Shown: positions 28,064 through 36,153 of the stretch, piece by piece
How positions within the stretch are numbered: position 1 is the first letter of the stretch
Layout of the letters: each line of letters begins with the position of its first letter
Origin: Candidatus Bathyarchaeota archaeon
Lineage (GTDB): Archaea > Thermoproteota > Bathyarchaeia > TCS64
Length of the DNA: 64,000 nucleotides
Direction: 5' to 3'
NCBI GenBank assembly: GCA_026394265.1
Contig: JAPKYO010000013.1
Location: forward strand, 23,761 to 87,760
Notes under the pieces: generated by a model
Databases searched by the model: none
The model's input: only the letters and a program-made list of their open reading frames with translations
What the model was told of the DNA's origin: nothing
Made by a program: the position numbers and the translations under genes

Positions 28064-28434
28064 TCCGTCACCCTGACGACGAGCCTCTCGCCCTGCTTGT
28101 TGAAGGCGGCCACGTCCCCCAGGCCATACGGGAAAACCATCAGCATGCTGAACCTCCCATACATGTGGTTTATGTCCTGAGTCGAGAGGTTGAGCGACCC
28201 CGAGGGGTGGCTGTGGACCGTGCCGACGATGGAGAAGTCGATTGGGAGCATGTGGATCGGGTAGCTGGCTGAGACACTGTCCGTCGTCGCGAAGGGCGGG
28301 AAGAGGTAATCCGTCAACGTTATCGACTCCTTCGTCACCTTCCCCCTCAGCATGAGTATAGCCTCCTTTGGGTGCCTATCGCGGGCGAAGGAGAGCATCT
28401 CTTCGAGGAGGCCCTTATCGACCAGAATCTCCAT
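28060..28434 (-). CDS. JAMM/MPN metalloprotease
   Basis: 124 residues. VHSHPSGSLNLSTQD matches the JAMM core H-x-H-x7-S-x2-D exactly, and the upstream Glu is in HPKEAILML. Archaeal JAMM1-type enzymes cut SAMP conjugates and resemble Rpn11 and CSN5. It stands tail to tail (4-bp overlap) with a Gly-Gly-ending ubiquitin-like gene, a natural substrate pair. TTTAAC (~28460) is 26 nt from the ATG, so it is probably leaderless. No ubiquitin E1/E2 is nearby. Confidence 0.8.
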   Translation of the reverse strand: MEILVDKGLLEEMLSFARDRHPKEAILMLRGKVTKESITLTDYLFPPFATTDSVSASYPIHMLPIDFSIVGTVHSHPSGSLNLSTQDINHMYGRFSMLMVFPYGLGDVAAFNKQGERLVVRVTD

Positions 28435-28502
28435 GACTTATGACCCCCACGCCGCCGGTTAAAGGCGATTACCCTAAAAACCCGCGGAACCCCAGATACC
28501 CG

Positions 28503-29009
28503 GTGAGACTTCTGAGCTGCATCGACAAGATACTCAACCGTAGGAGCATCCGACGGTACAAGAAGGAGCCCGTCCCCGACGGCGTCAAGGCGAAGATACT
28601 CGAAGCGGGGCGCCTGGCCCCGAGCGCCGCCAACAGGCAGCCCTGGCACTTCGTCGTCTGCGAAGACGCCGCCGCAAAGGAGAAGCTGTCCAAGGGCAGG
28701 TGGAGCGGCTTCATCAAGGACTCCTCATTCGCCGTCATCGGCGTCTCCCTCCCATTCGATGACACGAGCAGGAAATTCGGCGTCATAGACACGACCATAG
28801 CCCTACAGAACATGGTGCTCGCCGCCGAGGTGCAGGGCGTAGGCAGCTGCTGGGTGGGCGACTTCAAGGAGGAGGACCTGAAGAAGGACTTCGGCATCCC
28901 AGAGGAGGCCACCATAGTATGCGTCGTCTCCTTCGGGCTCCCCGACGAGAAACCCGGCACACGCAAGGCGAAGCCACTCACCGAGACGGTCCACAGGGAC
29001 AAGTGGTGA
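28503..29009 (+). CDS. Nitroreductase-family flavoprotein 1
   Basis: About 168 residues. ILNRRSIRRYKKEPVPDG and ILEAGRLAPSAANRQPWHFVV are the FMN-binding hallmarks of the family; the end has the usual conserved GxP and Lys/Arg region. I place the start at GTG 28503, about 27 nt after CTAAAAACC; the longer frame from 28440 has little similarity to the family and crosses the promoter. Followed 6 nt later by a paralogue, so probably a two-gene unit. Substrate unknown. Confidence 0.75.
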   Translation: MRLLSCIDKILNRRSIRRYKKEPVPDGVKAKILEAGRLAPSAANRQPWHFVVCEDAAAKEKLSKGRWSGFIKDSSFAVIGVSLPFDDTSRKFGVIDTTIALQNMVLAAEVQGVGSCWVGDFKEEDLKKDFGIPEEATIVCVVSFGLPDEKPGTRKAKPLTETVHRDKW

Positions 29010-29015
29010 AATTAC

Positions 29016-29525
29016 ATGGAAGCGATTGAAGCCATACTCGGAAGGAGAAGCATAAGGAAGTACACGGGGGAGCCGGTGACCGACGGTGAGCTGAGGCGCC
29101 TCCTCGAGGCGGCGATGGCGGCACCCTCCGCCCACAACAGGCAGCCCTGGCACTACGTCGTCATCAGGGACAAGGCCACCCTGCTGGAGATCCCGAAGTT
29201 CCACAGCTACTCGAAGATGCTCGAACAGGCAGCCCTGGCCATTGTGGTCTGCGGCGACTCGGAGCTTGATAACGGGACGGGGTTCTGGGTGCAGGACTGC
29301 GCCGCCTCGACGCAGAACATCCTCCTCGCCGCGAAGGCCACGGGCCTCGGGGCCGTCTGGCTCGGCGTCCACCCAAACGAGGCGCTGGTCAAGGGGCTCA
29401 GGGCACTCCTCAAGCTGCCCGAGAAGATCGTGCCGTTCTGCATAGTCTCCGTCGGCCACCCCTCGGAGGAGAAGCCCCCAGCCAACAGGTACGACGAGAA
29501 GCGGATACACCGCGACGAGTGGTAA
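29016..29525 (+). CDS. Nitroreductase-family flavoprotein 2
   Basis: 169 residues starting MEAIEAILGRRSIRKYTGEPV with the same FMN signature (AAPSAHNRQPWHYVV) as the gene just upstream; the C-terminal YDEKRIHRDEW matches the upstream VHRDKW end. Tandem duplication is likely. Flavin oxidoreductases of this group reduce nitro compounds, quinones or flavins, and the true substrate cannot be read. Co-transcribed with the upstream gene. Confidence 0.85.
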   Translation: MEAIEAILGRRSIRKYTGEPVTDGELRRLLEAAMAAPSAHNRQPWHYVVIRDKATLLEIPKFHSYSKMLEQAALAIVVCGDSELDNGTGFWVQDCAASTQNILLAAKATGLGAVWLGVHPNEALVKGLRALLKLPEKIVPFCIVSVGHPSEEKPPANRYDEKRIHRDEW

Positions 29526-29620
29526 AAACCTCCATAATCTTCATCCACGAACCCTCTTTCTGCAATTTTTATACGAAAATCTTAAAGATATCATTGATAA
29601 ATTGCATAACGGTAACTGTC

Positions 29621-30106
29621 ATGAGTCTGAAAAAATTAATCCCTCTAATCATCATCCTTGGGGTAATCCTCGCCGTACCCGCGCAGGTGCAGGCGAGGCC
29701 CCGTCAGAATGGATCAGGCATAACGATCGACAACGTGCTCGTGAACGACTACGACGGCGACGGCGTGAAGGACGACGCCCTGATACAGGGAACACTCACC
29801 CTAATCTCAGATAAGCAGCAGACGAACCCACGCTGCGTCATAGCCTACTATCTGACGTATGTGCCCGACGGGACGTACGACGGGCCGATGACGTATGGGA
29901 CGAGCTGGGTCTTCCACAAGACATACACCGGTTTTACGTCCTCCCCCGACGGATCGGATAACGCTTTCGAGTATAACCTCGACAACCTCCCATACCCCGG
30001 CTGGTACAGCATCAGCGCCGGTTCGATGGTGAAGGGGCAGGTAGCGATCAGTGAGGCGTTCCTCTTCGACCCACCGGGCGGCGGACCAGGGCCAATAGGC
30101 AGGTAG
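29621..30106 (+). CDS. Secreted protein with calcium-binding-like repeat
   Basis: About 161 residues from ATG 29621. A classic signal peptide (MSLKKLIPLIIILGVILAVPAQVQA) is followed by NDYDGDGVKDDALIQGTL, a DxDxDG calcium-binding loop as in thrombospondin-type 3 or EF-hand-like repeats. The rest is rich in Gly, Tyr and Asp and ends with a Gly/Pro-rich tail. It is preceded by an AT-rich region (29530-29620) unlike its GC-rich neighbours. Function unknown. Confidence 0.6.
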   Translation: MSLKKLIPLIIILGVILAVPAQVQARPRQNGSGITIDNVLVNDYDGDGVKDDALIQGTLTLISDKQQTNPRCVIAYYLTYVPDGTYDGPMTYGTSWVFHKTYTGFTSSPDGSDNAFEYNLDNLPYPGWYSISAGSMVKGQVAISEAFLFDPPGGGPGPIGR

Positions 30107-30146
30107 ACGGTGAACAATCCTGCCCAGCCGGAGGACATAAAATCGC

Positions 30147-31205
30147 ATGGTTGACGACGCAGATCTAAGCATACTAACGGCGCTCGGCAGGGAGCCGCTC
30201 GGGACCGTACAGGACATCGGGCGGAGCACCGGGATGACGTCCGCGACGGTCTCGATCAGGTTGAAGAAGCTCCGCCAGACAGGCGCCCTCTTCTCAGTCT
30301 CCGCACAACTCGCCTACGCCACACTCGGCCTCGAACCAGTCGTCACCTTCATCGAGGCACCGTTCAAGTCCCTGTCGAGGCTGGAGATGCTCTTCGACAG
30401 GCACCCCTACACACGCTACCGGGTAAGGTGCATCGGCTATTATAACGGCCTCTACGGGCTATTCGCGGTACCCGAGGGCGCGCTCCCAGTGCTACGGGAC
30501 TTCCTAGACGAGTTAAAGGGGGGCGTAATAACCGACTACCGGCTCGACACCCCGACGAACGGGTGGGCCTACTCCGAGGTCGAGTATAACCTATACGATA
30601 TGGCAAAGGATCGGTGGGGCTTCGACTGGTCCAAGTGGGAGTCCTCGCTAGAGGGCGTGGACATGTCGGCTCCCCTGCCGAAGCTCCCCGTCTCCATGCT
30701 CAGGCGCCTCGACGTGAAGGACCTGAGGATTCTGGAGCAGCTGACCATCGACGCCAGGAGGAAGGGGAAGCGGATCGCCGCGGACATAGGCATCACGCCG
30801 TACCACTTCACGAGGAGGATGCAGTTCCTAAACGAAAATAAGGTCCTCGATAGTTACCGCGTCATCGTCGACAAGGGCGTGAGCAGGCTAGTGACCACGT
30901 TCATGTTCCTCTGCCACTGCGGCGTCAACGAGACGAAGCGCTTCGCGGCCGCCTTCACCGCCCTCCCATTCCAGTCGACGTTCATACCGACCCACCAGGG
31001 CTTCTTCGTCCAGGCATCAATACCACCACTCGACCTCCCCATACTCGGATCCGTCCTGCAGCAACACTGCGACAAGGTCGAGAGCCTCTGGTCAGACTAC
31101 CGGAGCAGCATGAGGTACTACTTCTGGCCCGGGGCATACAGGGACGGCTTCTGGGACGATTCACACGAATTCATGGTTGACAAGGTACTCGGAGGCACAG
31201 ACTAG
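30147..31205 (+). CDS. Double winged-helix regulator (Lrp/AsnC-like HTH twice)
   Basis: 352 residues. Helix-turn-helix 1 is LSILTALGREPLGTVQDIGRS then TSATVSIRLKKLRQTG (residues ~5-50). A second, related domain begins near residue 185 (LDVKDLRILEQLTIDARRKGKRIAADIGITPYHFTRRMQFL). The spaces between are Lrp-like alpha/beta segments. The stop is followed directly by the ATG of a REC-PAS protein (0-nt gap), so the two work together, maybe as a two-gene sensor/transcription unit. Confidence 0.65.
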   Translation: MVDDADLSILTALGREPLGTVQDIGRSTGMTSATVSIRLKKLRQTGALFSVSAQLAYATLGLEPVVTFIEAPFKSLSRLEMLFDRHPYTRYRVRCIGYYNGLYGLFAVPEGALPVLRDFLDELKGGVITDYRLDTPTNGWAYSEVEYNLYDMAKDRWGFDWSKWESSLEGVDMSAPLPKLPVSMLRRLDVKDLRILEQLTIDARRKGKRIAADIGITPYHFTRRMQFLNENKVLDSYRVIVDKGVSRLVTTFMFLCHCGVNETKRFAAAFTALPFQSTFIPTHQGFFVQASIPPLDLPILGSVLQQHCDKVESLWSDYRSSMRYYFWPGAYRDGFWDDSHEFMVDKVLGGTD

Positions 31206-31994
31206 ATGCCGGAACTAAAGACGACGCAACTAATGGATCAGGACCTGGACAGCGAGATCAGGGTCCTACACATCGACGACGAGGAAGATCAGCTTCAGTT
31301 CACGAAGCAGATACTCGAAAGCCTCGATCGCTACATGAAGGTCGAGTCTGTAAGCAGGTACGAGGACGCGCTTGAGCGGGTGGTCCAGGGGGGGTACGAT
31401 TGTGTCGTCTCAGACTACCAGATGCCAACCGTCGACGGCGTCGAGTTGGCGCGGCGCATGAAGAGCCTGAGTGACATCCCCTTCATCATATACACGGGGA
31501 GGGGGAGCGAGGAGGTCGCGCGCAAGGCGTTCGAGGCGAAGGTGGACGACTACGTCCAGAAGGAGATTGAGCCCGCCCACTACCTCGTCTTGGCGCGGAG
31601 GATACGCCACGCCGTGGAGCGCAGCAGGATGAAGGAGCTCTACGGCACCGTGGTAAACGGGAGCAGGGACGCCGTGATCATAGTGGAGGGCTCCCGGATA
31701 CTCTACGCGAACCAGGCCATGGCGGATCTCGTCCTCTCGAATGACCCCGTACAGCTCAAGGGACTCGACCTTCTCAGGTGGGTCGAGAAGAAGGATCGCC
31801 CGGGGATCCGCAAGGCCATAAAGGACGAGGAGGTGAGCGCCAAGATCCACAAGTTCACCCTCGTTGACAACGGTGGTAGGCATAGGCATGTCGAGGCGCA
31901 GTGCAACCCCATAGCCTACGGCGGGAAGAAGGCGAACCTCTGTTTCCTGAGGGATCTCTCGGAGAGCGGCGAGTTGAAGCTCCCCCGCGCGTGA
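31206..31994 (+). CDS. Response-regulator receiver protein with PAS domain
   Basis: 262 residues. The receiver domain starts RVLHIDDEEDQLQFTK with the acidic pocket, followed by the phospho-Asp in VVSDYQMPTVDGVELARRM, then TG and K at YVQKEI. Residues ~150-255 form a PAS-like sensor (VVNGSRDAVIIVEGSRILYANQAM). No kinase or output domain is present, and no histidine kinase is in view. The upstream double-HTH protein is the probable output partner. Confidence 0.8.
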   Translation: MPELKTTQLMDQDLDSEIRVLHIDDEEDQLQFTKQILESLDRYMKVESVSRYEDALERVVQGGYDCVVSDYQMPTVDGVELARRMKSLSDIPFIIYTGRGSEEVARKAFEAKVDDYVQKEIEPAHYLVLARRIRHAVERSRMKELYGTVVNGSRDAVIIVEGSRILYANQAMADLVLSNDPVQLKGLDLLRWVEKKDRPGIRKAIKDEEVSAKIHKFTLVDNGGRHRHVEAQCNPIAYGGKKANLCFLRDLSESGELKLPRA

Positions 31995-32040
31995 GGGGAG
32001 TATCAATTCTTAAAAAGAAGCTGCGCCCCTGTGACGGTGG

Positions 32041-32151
32041 GGGCCCGTGGCCAAGCCAGGATAAGGCGCCTAGTCGGTCGCCGCAACCCGACGCCGACGC
32101 GCAAGCCTTCTAAGCCGGAGATCGAGGGTTCAAATCCCTCCGGGCCCGCCA
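32041..32151 (+). tRNA. tRNA-Arg (anticodon TCT) with probable intron
   Basis: Acceptor arm GGGCCCG (32041-32047) pairs with CGGGCCC (32141-32147), discriminator G and encoded CCA (32149-32151). D arm GCC/GGC, T arm GAGGG-TTCAAAT-CCCTC. Anticodon loop CTTCTAA (32107-32113) gives TCT, reading AGA. The 5' half of the anticodon stem is missing beside the loop, so an intron is needed: see the separate intron feature. TTAAAAAG upstream (~32010) fits the promoter. The gene sits alone between a REC-PAS gene and iorA. Confidence 0.85.
32072..32104 (+). other. Probable tRNA intron at non-canonical position 29/30
   Basis: A bulge-helix-bulge fold can be drawn: GCGC (32066-32069) pairs with GCGC (32099-32102), flanked by 3-nt bulges at 32070-32072 and 32103-32105. 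GTCGG (32073-32077) pairs with CCGAC (32094-32098) inside the intron. Cutting inside the bulges removes 33 nt and leaves a stem of CCUGC opposite GCCGG, with one mismatch (U29-C41). Exact cut sites may be off by one. Confidence 0.55.
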
Positions 32152-32223
32152 CTATAATTTTCCTGAAAACCCTGCATCCAGATATAACGAAGGTTTTTAC
32201 AAGGCCCTTCCCGAAACTCAAAC

Positions 32224-34110
32224 ATGTCCTACCAGGATCTGGCTGATCCGAGCCCGAAGAAGGCTTTTATGCTCTGTAACGAGGCGGTCGCGAGGGCCGT
32301 CCTCGAGTGTGACGCCAAGGTGACGGCGTTTTACCCCGGCTCGCCGACGAGTGAGATCCTCGATACTCTCTATCTGCTCTCAGCCGACTACCCCGATCTA
32401 CGGATGGAGGTCTCGGCGAATGAGAAGGTGGCGCTTGAGACGGTGGCGGGTGCCTCGATGGCGGGGGCGCGGAGCTTCACGAGCATGAAGAGCGTGGGGC
32501 TCAACGTGGCGAGTGACACGTTCTACACGCTGGGATACACGGGGGTGAACGCGGGGTGTGTGTTGCTGGTTGCGGATGATCCGCACGCCCACAGCAGCCA
32601 GAGTGAGCAGGACGGCCGATTCTTCGCCCCAACGGGCCACGTTCCCATGCTTGAGCCCTCCACGCCGCAGGAGGCATACGACATGGCGAAGTACGCCTTC
32701 ACCCTCTCCGAGCGGCACAAGATACTCACCCTCATCCGAACCACGACGAGGGTCAACCACCAGTACGCCGCAGTCGAGGTCGGCGAAGTCAAACGCACAC
32801 CATTCCAGAAGAAGAACTGGAAGGACGTCAAGCGCCCCTACTTCACCCTAAGCGACACCGCTCGGCGCCTCAAGGGCGAGGCACTCGACAAACTGGAGAA
32901 GATAGAGGCGGAGTTCAACACGAGCCCATTCAACAGTGTCATCGAGGGCGAGGGGCGTATAGGCATCATCACGAACGGCGTCTCCTACCTCCACACGATG
33001 GAGGCGGCTGAGACCCTCGGCGTCAAGCCGCACATCCTCAAGCTGGGAACGACACACCCCCTCCCCCGGAAGCTGATCACGGACTTCGTCACCAAGCTTG
33101 ACAAGGTTCTGGTCGTCGAGGAGCTTCTGCCCTACCTCGAGCAGCGCATCAAGGCGATCGCCAAGGACGCGGACTGCAGCCTCGAGGTTCTCGGGAAGGA
33201 GTCTGGTCACTTCGGCTACGTCGGCGAGTACAACGTGGCGGTGGTCTCCAAGGCGCTCGGCGCCGTCTATGGTGTGAAGTCGCCTGTGGACTACGAGGCG
33301 GTGCAGGCGAAGGCGGTGGAGCTGAAGAAGAGCCTCCCGAATCGGTTGCCCGTCTTCTGCGCCGGGTGCCCCCACAGGTCCACCCTCTGGGCGCTCCAGC
33401 AGGCGCTCAAGGGAACCGACTTCATCCTGAACAACGACATCGGGTGCTACTCGATGCTGCAGTTGGAGCCATACAGCTTGACGGATATGATGCTCTGTAT
33501 GGGTGCCGGGCAGGGGATAAGCAGCGGCATGCAGCACGTCGTCAACGACAGGGTCGTCGCCCTCATCGGTGACTCCACCCTCTTCCACGCTGGGCTGCCC
33601 GCCCTCGTGAACGCCGTCCACAACGAGCACAACTACACACTCTTCATACTCGACAACAGCGTCACCGCGATGACTGGGCAGCAGCCAAACCCGGGGAGCG
33701 ACTTCGGGCCGAACAAAGTGACGGAGATAGACATCGAGGCCGTCGTCAGGGGCATAGGCGTCAAGAACATCACGAAGATCGACGCCTTCGACCCGAAGCC
33801 GAACGTGGAGACGATGAAGAAGGCCATCCTCGGGGAGGGCGTGAACGTCGTCATAAGTGTGGGGCCCTGCGCCCTATGGAATGACAGGAAGAAGCGGGCG
33901 GCGAAGATCCCGATAATCCCCAACAAGGTTGGCAAGGAGACCTGCAAGACGATCTACGCCTGCGTACGCGACTTCTACTGCCCAGCCATACAGCTCGACA
34001 TGGAGACCCGGCAGACGATGATCCAGCCGGACATCTGCAACGGTTGCATGATCTGCGCCAAGCTCTGCCCGGTTTCCGCGATCAGTTCAACTGGAGGTGC
34101 CCAGAAGTGA
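32224..34110 (+). CDS. iorA: Indolepyruvate:ferredoxin oxidoreductase, alpha subunit
   Basis: TPP-dependent anaerobic oxidation of aromatic 2-oxoacids to acyl-CoA, passing electrons to ferredoxin. 628 residues. Domain order is PP-binding (from KAFMLCNEAVARAVLECDAK), middle domain, TPP domain with GDSTLFHAGLPALVNAVHN, and a C-terminal ferredoxin part. The last cluster motif is CNGCMICAKLCP. The preceding one reads CKTIYACVRDFYCP, with only three Cys and an unusual spacing. TTTTTACA lies 28 nt from the ATG. iorB overlaps the stop as GTGA. Confidence 0.93.
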   Translation: MSYQDLADPSPKKAFMLCNEAVARAVLECDAKVTAFYPGSPTSEILDTLYLLSADYPDLRMEVSANEKVALETVAGASMAGARSFTSMKSVGLNVASDTFYTLGYTGVNAGCVLLVADDPHAHSSQSEQDGRFFAPTGHVPMLEPSTPQEAYDMAKYAFTLSERHKILTLIRTTTRVNHQYAAVEVGEVKRTPFQKKNWKDVKRPYFTLSDTARRLKGEALDKLEKIEAEFNTSPFNSVIEGEGRIGIITNGVSYLHTMEAAETLGVKPHILKLGTTHPLPRKLITDFVTKLDKVLVVEELLPYLEQRIKAIAKDADCSLEVLGKESGHFGYVGEYNVAVVSKALGAVYGVKSPVDYEAVQAKAVELKKSLPNRLPVFCAGCPHRSTLWALQQALKGTDFILNNDIGCYSMLQLEPYSLTDMMLCMGAGQGISSGMQHVVNDRVVALIGDSTLFHAGLPALVNAVHNEHNYTLFILDNSVTAMTGQQPNPGSDFGPNKVTEIDIEAVVRGIGVKNITKIDAFDPKPNVETMKKAILGEGVNVVISVGPCALWNDRKKRAAKIPIIPNKVGKETCKTIYACVRDFYCPAIQLDMETRQTMIQPDICNGCMICAKLCPVSAISSTGGAQK

Positions 34111-34715
34111 AGTACAACATTTTGTTAGCCGGGGTCGGCGGTCAGGGTCTTATGCTCCTCAGTCAGGTGATGGGTGACGCATGCACCCGTAGCGGCGTCA
34201 AGGTCGTCGTCGGGGCCCAGCACGGCCTCGCGCAGAGGAGTGGCTCGATAAGTGCACATGTGCGCATCGGGGACGCCTACTCCCCCCTCATCCCCTATGG
34301 GACGGCTGACGTCATCATCGCCATGGATGCGACTGAGGCGCTGCGTTACGTCGAGTTTCTGAAGCAGGGGGAGATGGTGATTATGAACAGCAGGATCATG
34401 CATCCGCCGCTTGAGACCGCGCCCATCGTCAAGAACAGGCAGGAGAAGGGCACGTACATCACCCTTGAGCAGGTGAAGGAGCAGCTCGGCAAGGTCGCGG
34501 GGAAGGTGATCGCCTTGGACGCCGAGAAGGTGGCGGCTGAGGCGGGTAACCCGCGGACGGAGAACATTGTCCTCCTCGGGGCCGTCAGCGCCCTCGGGGG
34601 TTTCCCCGTCAAGATCGAGCCCCTGAAGGAATCCATCGGGCGCGTAGTTCCAAAGAGTGCAATCGAGGCCAACTTGAAGGCGTTCGACCTGGGCAGGAAG
34701 GCTGTCGAGGGCTAG
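34107..34715 (+). CDS. iorB: Indolepyruvate:ferredoxin oxidoreductase, beta subunit
   Basis: 202 residues. KYNILLAGVGGQGLMLLSQVMG at the start is the Rossmann-like gamma domain of the oxidoreductase family. The start is GTG 34107, overlapping the iorA TGA, with a strong ribosome-binding site GGAGGTG (34093-34099) seven bases upstream. With iorA it makes the complete heterodimer. Confidence 0.92.
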   Translation: MKYNILLAGVGGQGLMLLSQVMGDACTRSGVKVVVGAQHGLAQRSGSISAHVRIGDAYSPLIPYGTADVIIAMDATEALRYVEFLKQGEMVIMNSRIMHPPLETAPIVKNRQEKGTYITLEQVKEQLGKVAGKVIALDAEKVAAEAGNPRTENIVLLGAVSALGGFPVKIEPLKESIGRVVPKSAIEANLKAFDLGRKAVEG

Positions 34716-34763
34716 GTCCACCATCGATAAGTGTTATTATCGGCGCGGTTCCCTAGTGACACC

Positions 34764-35693
34764 GTGCTTTTATGCCGTAGGCTGGTGGTCGTCTTCCTAC
34801 TTGCCCTAGCACTGACACCGGCGGCCTCGGCGACCCCAAGCAACACGACCATAAAGACCATCCTGATAATCTCACACGCCGACGAGTTCGACGGATACCT
34901 CCCCGCCACCCTCTATTACACCGACGACCCCCGATACATCGTCTCAAGCTGGAACTATTGCTTCCAGCCCATGAGGGGGTGGGGTCTCTACTTCGACCTC
35001 AAAGAGGGGTGGACGGATGAGCGGTTCACCTCATATCTTGAACTCTTCGAGGGGCGCGGCTTCGGGAACCTACTCTACGTCGATGTCACGGAGTGCGACC
35101 AGAGTTACTCTGGGCGGTGGGCGGACAGCATAGTCGAGGCGGGGCCGGCTGGCTGGCTGGACCTGATGTCGTTGAACCCCGAGGGCTCATGGTACAGGTA
35201 CCTGAGGGATGGGATGGTGGGGATGACGCGAAGGTTCGGGGGCTCGATGAGCGGCTTCGCCATCGACAGGCTCGACAGATGCGGGTCCGCTCAGGAGAGC
35301 TTGTGGGCCGCGATGCTGTTGGACGAGGTGAGGGCGTCATCCGCCGTTCCCGGCCTCGTTTATGCCATGAACTCGCTTCAGGACGCCGAGCATCAGGGGT
35401 TCCTCGCAGCCCGGGCCGAGTTCGTTGGGAGCGACGGCGTCCCCGTCTCCGAGTTGAGCGAGTGGACGGAGAGGTACATGGCGCTCGCCTCACTCGCAAG
35501 GGTCAAGGAGCCTTACATCGTGCCCCTGATCAACGATGCTACCCCCGGGGCCTCCGAAGCCGGCTACAGGCTGGTCTTAAAGCGCGGCGGCTTCACGTTC
35601 TTCGACGACCGCCCCCTCTACCTGGGGATGATGGAGCGTATCCTCGCCGGTTGCCCCACGATTCGGGCGCGCAGCGGCTTCTCAGCCTTCTAG
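34764..35693 (+). CDS. Secreted protein of unknown function (TIM-barrel-like)
   Basis: About 309 residues. I choose GTG 34764: it yields a proper signal peptide (LLCRRLVVVFLLALALTPAASA) and lies 27 nt after GTTATTATCGG. The mature part has TLYYTDDPRYIVSSWNY, a segment LLYVDVTECDQSYSG and YLGMMERILAGCP. The repeating strand-helix order resembles the TIM-barrel glycoside hydrolase-like proteins of cell surfaces, but no catalytic pair is certain. No family named. Confidence 0.5.
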   Translation: MLLCRRLVVVFLLALALTPAASATPSNTTIKTILIISHADEFDGYLPATLYYTDDPRYIVSSWNYCFQPMRGWGLYFDLKEGWTDERFTSYLELFEGRGFGNLLYVDVTECDQSYSGRWADSIVEAGPAGWLDLMSLNPEGSWYRYLRDGMVGMTRRFGGSMSGFAIDRLDRCGSAQESLWAAMLLDEVRASSAVPGLVYAMNSLQDAEHQGFLAARAEFVGSDGVPVSELSEWTERYMALASLARVKEPYIVPLINDATPGASEAGYRLVLKRGGFTFFDDRPLYLGMMERILAGCPTIRARSGFSAF

Positions 35694-35731
35694 CCGATTT
35701 CCATTTAAGCCGGGGAGACCCCGAAGTGCCG

Positions 35732-35944
35732 ATGGCCGGCACGAAGAGGAGCGATATACACCCCGGGGACACCGTCGACATCGTCCTCAAGCAGGATCAG
35801 GCTACTGGGAAACTCACGCGTGGCGTCGTCAAAGAGATGCTCACGGGGAGTTCGTTCCACCCGCACGGCATCAAGGTACGCCTAGCAGACGGCAAAGTGG
35901 GTCGCGTCAAGGTCATACACCCCAAACCCGACGGGAAACCGTAA
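35732..35944 (+). CDS. YwbE-family small protein
   Basis: 70 residues: RSDIHPGDTVDIVLKQDQATGKLTRGVVK then HPHGIKVRLADGKVGRVKVI. This pattern is the YwbE family (DUF2196), small proteins found in bacteria and archaea with unknown function. ATG 35732 is 27 nt after ATTTAAG. It was missed inside a long overlapping frame that starts at 35093. Confidence 0.85.
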   Translation: MAGTKRSDIHPGDTVDIVLKQDQATGKLTRGVVKEMLTGSSFHPHGIKVRLADGKVGRVKVIHPKPDGKP

Positions 35945-35964
35945 CACCCCAGACGATAATACTT

Positions 35965-36058
35965 CCATCGCGAATCGCCCTAAAACGACGCCAAACACCG
36001 AAAGAAGCCCAAAAACCATCGAAACGTGATGGCGAAGGACCCCCCTCCCCCCCACCCG
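35965..36058. repeat. Dispersed intergenic repeat, copy R2
   Basis: Aligns with R1 (2432-2530), including GAATCGCC, AAAACGAC, CCAAAC and the C-rich end. Within it CACCGAAAGAAGCC (35996-36009) also resembles the segment beginning at about 38555 in the other repeat family. It lies upstream of the iscS gene. Confidence 0.6.
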
Positions 36059-36153
36059 TGCGCACGCCACAAAACACGATTACCCCATCAACAACGCGAC
36101 TACGCTGAAGGTTTTAATCCCCCCCACCCCCACTCAACCCAAAGGCGAACCCC

